Assembly: GCA_018896355.1 (NCBI GenBank)
Contig: JAHIMW010000021.1
Coordinates: 1 to 22,493, forward strand
DNA: 22,493 bases
Direction: 5' to 3'
Source: Pseudomonadota bacterium
GTDB lineage: Bacteria > Desulfobacterota > Syntrophia > Syntrophales > UBA5619
A program made the translations under genes and the position numbers. Below the pieces are notes generated by a model. That model saw only the letters and a program-made list of their open reading frames with translations, was not told where the DNA came from and did not search any database. Positions 16,300-22,493 of the stretch are shown in pieces (within the stretch, counting starts at the first letter, position 1; each line of letters begins with the position of its first letter).

Positions 16300-17073
16300 A
16301 TGAACATCCACCTTACGGCCATCATCTCCCCGGACGCGACGCTTGCGGACGGGGTCGATGTCGGGCCGTACAGCATCATCGGCCCCGACGTCCATATCGG
16401 GAAGAACACGAAAATCGGCCCCCATGTGGTCATCGAAACCCATACCGACATCGGCGAGGACAACCGGATCGCCCAGTTTGCCTCGATCGGCGGCGCTCCC
16501 CAGGATCTGAAATTCCGGGGAGAGGCGACGCGGGTCGTCATCGGCAGCCACAACACGATCCGGGAGTATGTCACGATCAACCGCTCCACCGTCCATGACA
16601 TCGGCGTCACGATGATCGGCGACCACAACCTGCTGATGGCCTACTGTCATGTCGCCCACAACTGCAAACTGGGCAACCACATCGTCATGGCCAATGCGGC
16701 GAATCTCGCGGGCCACATCCACGTGGAGGATCACGCGATCATCGGCGGCCTGACGGGGGTTCATCAGTTCACCCGGATCGGCGCCCACTGCATCATCGGC
16801 GGCGCCTCGGCGGTAACCAAGGACATCCCCCCCTTCGTCATGGCCTCCGGCAACTTCGCGAAGCTCTTCGGTCTCAATATGATCGGTCTGAAACGGCGGG
16901 GATTCACCGAAGAGACGATCGGGGCCCTCAAGGCGGCCTACCGGATCGTTTTCCGTTCCTCGCTGCTCCTCGCCGCCGCCATCCGGAAGGTCGAAGAGGA
17001 GGTGGAGGGGCTGCCTGAGGTGCGGCAGTTCCTCGATTTCATCCGGACGTCGGAAAGGGGAATATGCCGGTAA
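16300..17073 (+). CDS. lpxA: Acyl-ACP:UDP-sugar O-acyltransferase LpxA
   Basis: First enzyme of lipid A synthesis, a cytoplasmic trimer. The 257-residue protein has an N-terminal left-handed beta-helix of hexapeptide repeats (1 to about 185) and a C-terminal helical domain. The catalytic histidine is His120 in YCHVAHN (E. coli His125), with His117, His139 and His155 at the other conserved sites and QDLKF (68-72) at the sugar site. By eye, Gly168 aligns with E. coli Gly173, the acyl ruler residue, which suggests a long hydroxyacyl chain. ATG 16300 is preferred over the adjacent GTG 16297, which is part of the direct repeat. The TAA stop is the first three bases of a 56-bp palindrome. The neighbouring Gfo/Idh gene raises the possibility of a diamino-sugar substrate. 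Confidence 0.95.
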   Translation: MNIHLTAIISPDATLADGVDVGPYSIIGPDVHIGKNTKIGPHVVIETHTDIGEDNRIAQFASIGGAPQDLKFRGEATRVVIGSHNTIREYVTINRSTVHDIGVTMIGDHNLLMAYCHVAHNCKLGNHIVMANAANLAGHIHVEDHAIIGGLTGVHQFTRIGAHCIIGGASAVTKDIPPFVMASGNFAKLFGLNMIGLKRRGFTEETIGALKAAYRIVFRSSLLLAAAIRKVEEEVEGLPEVRQFLDFIRTSERGICR

Positions 17074-17126
17074 ATAGGGACAGCGCCCTATTATTTCCGG
17101 AAATAATAGGGCGCTGTCCCTATTTA
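17071..17126. repeat. 56-bp perfect palindrome (family B) at the lpxA stop
   Basis: The two halves, 17071-17098 and 17099-17126, are exact reverse complements centred on CC/GG. Each arm also folds alone (AATAGGG, ACAGCG, CCCTATT), so the element looks like two REP-type hairpins facing each other, as in a BIME. It contains the lpxA stop codon and reaches to the start region of the next gene. Confidence 0.9.
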
Positions 17127-17137
17127 TGATGGAACCT

Positions 17138-18124
17138 ATGAAAATGATCAGAATCGGCGTGGTCGGGATGGGCCATCTGGGCCGCTACCACCTCCAGAAA
17201 TACCGGAAAATACCGGAATGCCGTGTTGCCGGCGTCGCCGACCTTGTGGAGGAGAACGCCCGGAAGGCCGCCGACGGCTGCGACTGCGAGGTTTTGACGG
17301 ACTACCGCGGACTTCTGGGAAAGGTCGACGCCGTCTCGATCGCCGTGCCGACCGGCCTCCACCACGAGGTCGCCTCGCTCTTCCTGAAGGCCGGCGTGGA
17401 CGTCCTGCTGGAGAAACCGATCGCCACTACGCTCGCCGAGGCGGACGAACTGATCGCGCTGGCCGGGGCAAAAAGGCTGGTCTTCCAGATCGGCTTCGTC
17501 GAGCGGTTCAACCCGGCCGTCGTGGCCCTCCGGACCCTGATGGGGAGGCCGCTCTTCATCGAATCCCACCGCCTCCACCCCTTCTTCGAACGGGGCACGG
17601 ATGTGGACGTCATCCTCGACCTGATGGTTCACGACCTCGACATCATCCTCCATTTCGTCCGCTCCCCGGTTTCGACCGTGGACGCCGTCGGGGTTTCGGT
17701 TCTCTCCGACAAGGTGGACATCGCCAACGCCCGCCTGACCTTCGCGAGCGGCTGCGTGGCGAACATCACCGCGAGCCGGGTCACGGGAAAGATCCTGCAG
17801 AAGATCCGGTTCTTCGGGGTCGAGGGGTACCATGCCGTAGATTTCAACAAGCGGGAGCTCGTTTCGCTGAGCCGGCGAATCGGCCCCGGTGGCCGGATAG
17901 AGATTACGGAAAATCCCGTGGAGATCAAAGCGGCGGACCCGCTGGAGGAGGAGATCCGCTCCTTCGTCCGGGCCGTGGCGGACCGGACACCCCCGCCGGT
18001 CTCCGGCAGCGAAGGTCGCGACGCGCTGGAGCTGGCCCTGCGCATCAACGACGCGATCGTCCGAAACCGGGAACGGGCGCCTCTCCTTGACGGATCACCC
18101 GGGGAAGGACGGATACAGCCGTGA
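17138..18124 (+). CDS. Gfo/Idh/MocA-family oxidoreductase in the lipid A operon
   Basis: NAD(P)-dependent sugar dehydrogenase-type enzyme of 328 residues. The Rossmann fingerprint is GVVGMGHLGRYH (7-18), with an acidic residue after the second strand (VADL), the family catalytic Lys in LLEKPIA (EKP 92-94), and a conserved MVHDLDI with His165-Asp166 in the C-terminal sheet domain. The best clue to function is position: between lpxA and lpxB, it overlaps lpxB by four bases. GnnA, the enzyme that oxidises UDP-GlcNAc before transamination to the diamino sugar used by some LpxA enzymes, belongs to this family and sits near lpxA in other bacteria. No GnnB aminotransferase is present here. ATG 17138 is chosen (GGA at 17131); in-frame ATGs at 17126, 17129 and 17144 are alternatives. 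Confidence 0.88.
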   Translation: MKMIRIGVVGMGHLGRYHLQKYRKIPECRVAGVADLVEENARKAADGCDCEVLTDYRGLLGKVDAVSIAVPTGLHHEVASLFLKAGVDVLLEKPIATTLAEADELIALAGAKRLVFQIGFVERFNPAVVALRTLMGRPLFIESHRLHPFFERGTDVDVILDLMVHDLDIILHFVRSPVSTVDAVGVSVLSDKVDIANARLTFASGCVANITASRVTGKILQKIRFFGVEGYHAVDFNKRELVSLSRRIGPGGRIEITENPVEIKAADPLEEEIRSFVRAVADRTPPPVSGSEGRDALELALRINDAIVRNRERAPLLDGSPGEGRIQP

Positions 18125-19290
18125 ACGCGCGGAGGGTCATGATCGTCGCCGGAGAGGCCTCCGGAGATCTGCACGGCGGGAACCTCGTCCGGGCCATGCA
18201 TGAGATCGATCCGGACCTCTCCTTCTACGGCGTGGGGGGGAAAAAGATGCAGGCAGCGGGGGTGGAACTCCTGGCCGATGCCGCCGACATGGCCGTGGTG
18301 GGGCTCACGGAGGTGGTCTTCAAACTCGGGATGATCCTCCGGGTGATGCGCCGCCTTAAGAGCTCGCTTGCGAAGAGGCCGCCGGAGCTCGTGATCCTGA
18401 TCGACTATCCGGACTTCAACCTCCCGCTCGCGCGCGCCGCCCGGAGGCGCGGGATCAAGGTCCTCTACTACATCAGCCCCCAGGTATGGGCCTGGCGGAA
18501 GGATCGGATCGACATCATCCGGAATGCCGTGGACCGAATGGCGGTGATCCTCCCTTTTGAAGAGGAATTTTACCGGAAGGCCGGCGTGGACGTCACCTTT
18601 GTCGGCCATCCGCTGCTGGACGAGGTCCGAAGAAAATATCCGCGGGACGAGGCACTGAAATGTTTTGGCCTGCGGGACGAGGCGATTACGGTCGCCATCC
18701 TCTCCGGGAGCCGGAAGTCCGAGGTGGTGAGGCTCCTGCCGGAGATGCTCCGCGCCTGCCGGATACTGACGGAGAAGATCTCCCCGCTCCAGTTCGTTCT
18801 CCCGCTCGCCGGAACGCTCGCCCCCGATTTTGTCCGGGATATCCTCCGGCAGTTTCCCGTCCGGGTCAACGTCATTCCGGACGAGATCTACGACGTCATC
18901 GCCGTCTCCGACGCGGCCATGGTCGCGTCGGGAACGGCCACACTGGAAACGGCGCTCCTGGAGACCCCGATGGTCGTCGTCTACAAGGTCTCCGGCCTCT
19001 CCTATGCCGTGGGCCGGAGGTTCATCCGGGTGGACCACATCAGCCTGGTGAACCTGATCGCCGGGCGGAGAGTCGTCCCCGAGCTGATCCAGGACGACGC
19101 GAATCCGGAACGGATCGCCGCCGAGGTGAGGGAACTGATCACCCGGCGCGGCAAAGCGCGGGAAATGAAGCTCGCGCTCGCCGAGATCCGTGGAAAATTG
19201 GGAACGCCCGGGGCCTCTCGCCGGACGGCGCAGATCGCCTGCGACATGCTAATTAGGGACAGAGCCCCTATTTATTTTCCGGGGAAATAA
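18121..19290 (+). CDS. lpxB: Lipid A disaccharide synthase LpxB
   Basis: Joins UDP-diacylglucosamine and lipid X into the lipid A disaccharide at the inner face of the inner membrane. A 389-residue GT19 glycosyltransferase with the N-terminal motif VAGEASGDLHGG (9-20), IDYPDFN (94-100) with the catalytic-region Asp, and ISPQVWAW (118-125). The C-terminal nucleotide-binding domain contains LSGSRKSEV and SGTATLETALLETPMVVVYK. All family hallmarks are present. GTG 18121 overlaps the TGA of the preceding gene (GTGA), indicating translational coupling. The final 13 residues (377-389, LIRDRAPIYFPGK) and the stop codon are encoded by a REP-like palindrome, so the native C terminus has been replaced or extended. 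Confidence 0.96.
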   Translation: MNARRVMIVAGEASGDLHGGNLVRAMHEIDPDLSFYGVGGKKMQAAGVELLADAADMAVVGLTEVVFKLGMILRVMRRLKSSLAKRPPELVILIDYPDFNLPLARAARRRGIKVLYYISPQVWAWRKDRIDIIRNAVDRMAVILPFEEEFYRKAGVDVTFVGHPLLDEVRRKYPRDEALKCFGLRDEAITVAILSGSRKSEVVRLLPEMLRACRILTEKISPLQFVLPLAGTLAPDFVRDILRQFPVRVNVIPDEIYDVIAVSDAAMVASGTATLETALLETPMVVVYKVSGLSYAVGRRFIRVDHISLVNLIAGRRVVPELIQDDANPERIAAEVRELITRRGKAREMKLALAEIRGKLGTPGASRRTAQIACDMLIRDRAPIYFPGK

Positions 19291-19312
19291 ATAGGGGCTC
19301 TGTCCCTAATTA
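19250..19312. repeat. 63-bp inverted repeat (family B) at the lpxB 3' end
   Basis: Perfect 28-bp arms (19250-19277 and 19285-19312) flank a 7-base loop. The arm shares TAGGGACAG, GCCC and TATT with the palindrome at 17071-17126, so the two belong to one family. It encodes the last residues and stop of lpxB and ends just before the msbA ribosome site. Confidence 0.9.
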
Positions 19313-19328
19313 AAAGGGAGAGTAAACA

Positions 19329-21089
19329 GTGGACATTTTTAGAAGACTCTTGAAACTGGCAAAACCGCATGCATTCAAGTTTTCGATCGCGATGTTCTGC
19401 ATGCTCGTCGTCGGCGCGACGACCTCGGCCCTCGCCTTTCTCGTCAAACCGACACTCGACGAGATCTTCCTGAAGCAAAACGCCTCGATGCTCAAATGGA
19501 TCCCGCTGGCGGTTGTCGGGATCTACCTCGTCAAGGGGGCGTGCAGCTACGCCCAGACCATTCTGATGAATTTCATCGGTCAGCGGATCGTGGCCGATCT
19601 GAGGGCGGAACTCTACCGAAAGATCCAGATCCAGTCACTCGCCTTTTTCACAAAGAATCCGACCGGCATCCTGATGTCCCGTATCACGAACGACGTCGGA
19701 TACGTCCAGGGCGCCGTCTCGGAGGCGGTCACCGCCCTGCTCAAGGACTCTTTCACGCTGCTCTGCCTCGTCTTCGTGATCTTCTACCGCGACTGGCAGC
19801 TCGCCATCATCGCGATGTTCGTTTTTCCGCTCGCCGTCTATCCGATCGCCAAGTTCGGCCAGAAGATGCGACAGGTGGCGACGCGGACGCAGATCACGGT
19901 CGGAAGCCTGATGACCCTTCTGCAGGAGACGATCTCCGGAACCCGGATCGTCAAGGCCTTCAGCATGGAGGAGTATGAAAACCGGCGTTTCTCCGGAGAG
20001 AATGAACGGCTCTTCCGCCTCAACCTGAAGTCGGTTTCGATCACCGCCGTCTCCAGCCCCTTCATGGAGTTCCTGGGCGGCCTCGGCATCGCCGCGATCA
20101 TCTTCTACGGCGGCTACCAGGTGATCCACGGCCAATCGACGCCGGGAACCTTCTTCTCCTTTCTGACGGCTCTGATCATGCTCTATGAACCGGTGAAACG
20201 GCTGACGAACGTGAACAACACGATCCAGCAGGGGATCGCCGGCGCCCAGCGGGTCTTTGCCATCATCGACCTGGTCCCGGAGATCGGGAACCGCCCCGGC
20301 GCCGGCGCCCTTCCCCGGATCTCCCGGGAGATCGAGATCCGGAACGTTGACTTCCGCTACGAGGAGGCGCCGGTTCTCCGGAACATCGATCTTAAAATCC
20401 GGGCCGGCGAGGTGGTCGCCTTCGTCGGCATGAGCGGCGGAGGGAAGACAACGCTCGTCAACCTGATCCCCCGCTTTTACGACGTGACGGAAGGGGCGAT
20501 CACGATCGACGGCCGCGACATCCGCGACGTCACCGTCGAATCGCTTCGGGGACAGATCGCGATCGTGACCCAGCAGACGATCCTCTTCAACGACACGGTC
20601 CGGGACAACATCGCCTACGGCGACATCGTGAAGACGGAGGAGGAGATCGCCGCCGCCGCGAAGGCCGCGAACGCCCACGATTTCATCGTGCGCCTGCCGA
20701 TGGGCTACGACACGCTGATAGGCGAGCAGGGGACGAAGCTCTCCGGCGGCGAGCGCCAGCGGATCTCGATCGCCCGCGCCATCCTTAAGGACGCCCCGAT
20801 CCTGATCCTCGACGAGGCGACCTCCTCCCTCGACTCGGAGGCGGAGATCGAGGTTCAGGAGGCGCTGGAGAACCTGATGAAAGGCCGGACCACGCTGGTG
20901 ATCGCCCACCGCCTCTCTACGATCCGGAACGCCGACCGGATCATCGTGCTGGTCAACGGCGAGATCCGCGAGGAGGGGACCCACGAAGCACTGCTCGCAT
21001 GCCAGGGGGAATACTGCCGCCTCTACCACATGCAGTTCAAGGAAAACGGCCGCAACGACGTGGATCATGCCCCGCTTTCGAGGGAATGA
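19329..21089 (+). CDS. msbA: Lipid A flippase MsbA (ABC transporter, fused TM-NBD)
   Basis: Flips lipid A core from the inner to the outer leaflet of the inner membrane, working as a homodimer. The 586 residues are one exporter half: six membrane helices in about 1-310, then an ATPase domain. Motifs are Walker A GMSGGGKTT (367-375), the Q-loop at Gln416, signature LSGGERQ (471-477), Walker B ILILDEATS (491-499) and the H-loop His527. GTG 19329 has GGGAG about eight bases upstream, directly after the family B repeat. The stop overlaps the lpxK start as ATGA. Sequence alone cannot exclude another lipid substrate, but the lpxB and lpxK neighbours support MsbA. Confidence 0.95.
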   Translation: MDIFRRLLKLAKPHAFKFSIAMFCMLVVGATTSALAFLVKPTLDEIFLKQNASMLKWIPLAVVGIYLVKGACSYAQTILMNFIGQRIVADLRAELYRKIQIQSLAFFTKNPTGILMSRITNDVGYVQGAVSEAVTALLKDSFTLLCLVFVIFYRDWQLAIIAMFVFPLAVYPIAKFGQKMRQVATRTQITVGSLMTLLQETISGTRIVKAFSMEEYENRRFSGENERLFRLNLKSVSITAVSSPFMEFLGGLGIAAIIFYGGYQVIHGQSTPGTFFSFLTALIMLYEPVKRLTNVNNTIQQGIAGAQRVFAIIDLVPEIGNRPGAGALPRISREIEIRNVDFRYEEAPVLRNIDLKIRAGEVVAFVGMSGGGKTTLVNLIPRFYDVTEGAITIDGRDIRDVTVESLRGQIAIVTQQTILFNDTVRDNIAYGDIVKTEEEIAAAAKAANAHDFIVRLPMGYDTLIGEQGTKLSGGERQRISIARAILKDAPILILDEATSSLDSEAEIEVQEALENLMKGRTTLVIAHRLSTIRNADRIIVLVNGEIREEGTHEALLACQGEYCRLYHMQFKENGRNDVDHAPLSRE

Positions 21090-22192
21090 CGCGCGGGAAT
21101 AAGGGAACGACTTTGCGATCCTTTGAGGAAAGGCTGAAGGAAATTTGGAAGGGTGAACAGACGACCGGCGCATCCGGCGCCCTACGCGCGGTTCTGCATC
21201 TCTTCTCGCTCCCCTACCGGGGGGCCATCGCCGCGAGAAACCGCCTCTATGACGGGGGCGTACTCAAGCAGGAGAAGCTCCCCCGCCCCGTCATCAGCGT
21301 AGGCAACCTCACCGTGGGGGGGACCGGGAAGACGCCAACGGTGATCTTTCTCGCCAACCTTTTTAAGGAAAAGGGGCGTCGCCCGGCCGTCCTGAGCCGG
21401 GGCTACGGAGGCAGCGCAAACAACGCCGTCAATGTGGTTTCCGACGGGAACCGCATTCTTATGGGGTGGAGGGAGGCTGGAGACGAACCGATCCTGATCG
21501 CCCGCGCCGCGCCGGGGATCCCGGTTCTGACCGGAAGCCGGCGGTTCCTCACGGGGCGGGCGGCGGTAGAGACCTTCGGCGCCGACGTCCTGATCCTCGA
21601 CGACGGCTTCCAGCACCGGTCGCTCTTCCGGGATATCGATATGGTACTGCTCGACGCCGCCCGTCCGTTCGGAAACGGTTTTCTGCTCCCGAGGGGGCCG
21701 CTCCGCGAACACCCGGATTCCCTCAGCCGCGCCCATATCCTCCTCCGGACGGGGGACGCGGAAAAGGAAGAACCGCTCCGGGAAGCGGCCTCTCTTCCAT
21801 CCTTCCGGGCGATTCACAAACCACAGGGGCTCGTCGCGGGGGGAACCGGACGGATGGAGACGGTCGCGGCGCTCTCGGGGCAGAAGGTGTTCGCGTTTGC
21901 CGGGATCGGCTCTCCGGAGGCCTTCCGGCGGAGTCTGACGGAACTCGGCGCGGCGGTTGTCGGCTTCCGCGCTTTCCCCGACCACCACCCCTACGACCTT
22001 TCCGACATCGAAAACCTCCGGCTTCTCGCATCCAGGAGCGGCGCCGCACGGATCGTCACCACGGAGAAGGACGGTATCCGCCTGGTCGATTTCCCCGATT
22101 TCCTCCGGGAAATCTCCCTCCTCCGGATCGCAATGGAGATCTCGCCTGCCGAACCATTTGCGGGGTTGATTTTTTCCCGGCTCAAGTATTAA
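21086..22192 (+). CDS. lpxK: Tetraacyldisaccharide 4'-kinase LpxK
   Basis: Phosphorylates the lipid A disaccharide at the 4' position at the inner membrane. The 368-residue protein has an N-terminal amphipathic/membrane region (about 30-60, LRAVLHLFSLPYRGAIAARN), the P-loop GNLTVGGTGKT (73-83) characteristic of LpxK, SRGYGG, and the LILDDGFQH motif with its catalytic Asp and His. The C-terminal half carries FAGIGSPEAF, FPDHHPY and TTEKDG, all family hallmarks. ATG 21086 overlaps the msbA stop (ATGA), suggesting coupled translation. A TTG at 21113 is an alternative that would remove nine residues of unremarkable sequence. Confidence 0.95.
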   Translation: MTRGNKGTTLRSFEERLKEIWKGEQTTGASGALRAVLHLFSLPYRGAIAARNRLYDGGVLKQEKLPRPVISVGNLTVGGTGKTPTVIFLANLFKEKGRRPAVLSRGYGGSANNAVNVVSDGNRILMGWREAGDEPILIARAAPGIPVLTGSRRFLTGRAAVETFGADVLILDDGFQHRSLFRDIDMVLLDAARPFGNGFLLPRGPLREHPDSLSRAHILLRTGDAEKEEPLREAASLPSFRAIHKPQGLVAGGTGRMETVAALSGQKVFAFAGIGSPEAFRRSLTELGAAVVGFRAFPDHHPYDLSDIENLRLLASRSGAARIVTTEKDGIRLVDFPDFLREISLLRIAMEISPAEPFAGLIFSRLKY

Positions 22193-22225
22193 CATTCTAA
22201 AGGTTGCATTAATGAGGCACAAACG

Positions 22226-22493
22226 GTGACCACCCAGCGTCTTGTCGATATCATCCTTGCCTGTTTCCGGGGGATCCCCACTCCGCTGCGCAGGGCGCTC
22301 TTCATTGGGGTTTCCCGGATGTTTTATCACCTCATCCCGCGTCAGCGGCTGATCGCCACCCACAACCTGAGGCGCGCATTTCCGGACAAGTCCGAGGAGG
22401 AGATCCTCCGGATCGTCCGGGGCGTCTACCGGAACATCGGAATCGTGGCGGCGGAATTCTTCGACATCCCGCGCCTGACGAAAGAGAACATCG
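22226..22493 (+). CDS. LpxL/HtrB-type lipid A acyltransferase, 3'-truncated by the window edge
   Basis: The frame from GTG 22226 stays open to the end of the window, giving 89 residues. The N terminus (MTTQRLVDIILACFRGIPTP) leads into a hydrophobic helix, then RMFYHLIPRQRLIATHNL, RRAFPDKSEEEILRIV and NIGIVAAEFFDIPRLT. That succession, with NLRRAFP and the stretch toward the E/FF region, is typical of late acyltransferases that add secondary chains to lipid A (LpxL/LpxM). The catalytic HX4D motif lies beyond the edge, so activity cannot be judged. TGAGG upstream is a plausible ribosome site. A tiny out-of-frame ATG at 22212 ends across this start and probably codes nothing. It lies 33 bases after lpxK, as the last visible gene of the operon. 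Confidence 0.8.
   Translation, partial: MTTQRLVDIILACFRGIPTPLRRALFIGVSRMFYHLIPRQRLIATHNLRRAFPDKSEEEILRIVRGVYRNIGIVAAEFFDIPRLTKENI

Noticed and set aside
17071..17126. A transcription terminator after lpxA
   Set aside because: The palindrome has no run of T residues after it, and the genes downstream continue the same operon.
19635..21173. A 512-codon minus-strand frame opposite msbA, and a 535-codon one at 3306-4913
   Set aside because: Both lie antisense to well-supported genes and have no domain pattern or ribosome site; they are artefacts of codon bias.

Overview
The window is a dense, GC-rich bacterial chromosome segment from a Gram-negative organism. It carries lipid A, lipoprotein-export and outer-membrane-assembly genes. 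The gene order lysS - lolC/E - lolD - bamA - skp - lpxD - lpxA - Gfo/Idh - lpxB - msbA - lpxK - lpxL-like, the BamA with an extra N-terminal domain, and the repeat families point to Desulfobacterota (former Deltaproteobacteria), possibly near Syntrophales. That placement is inferred from gene order and protein style, not from a marker search.

The left part (1-8000) is a set of small transcription units on both strands. They are: a 5'-truncated alpha/beta hydrolase (+), glnS (-), a short-chain dehydrogenase (+), a MenA/UbiA-type prenyltransferase (+), an HD-domain phosphohydrolase (+), an inositol monophosphatase-family gene (-), a RodZ-like membrane HTH protein (+), tatA (+) and ssb (-). Several have readable sigma70-type promoters, the best being TTGACA-17-TACAAT in front of tatA.

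The right part (8160-22493) looks like one long plus-strand operon for building the outer membrane. LysS is followed by the lipoprotein release transporter (LolC/E, LolD), the beta-barrel assembly protein BamA and its chaperone Skp. Then come the Raetz-pathway enzymes LpxD, LpxA, LpxB and LpxK, the lipid A flippase MsbA, and the first 89 codons of an LpxL-type late acyltransferase. A Gfo/Idh oxidoreductase lies between lpxA and lpxB, where a GnnA-like role in making a diamino sugar for LpxA is possible. fabZ, often found between lpxD and lpxA, is absent there.

The most unusual feature is that five of the eleven gene junctions in this operon carry inserted palindromic or repetitive elements of four different kinds, and in several cases the element supplies the last codons or the stop codon of the upstream gene. 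The clearest case is a roughly 150-bp MITE-like element between lpxD and lpxA flanked by an 11-bp direct repeat. Removing the element plus one repeat copy restores a TGATG stop/start overlap between the two genes. I found no CRISPR array, tRNA, rRNA, transposase gene or clear new defence or biosynthetic system. No stretch longer than 300 bases lacks a gene.
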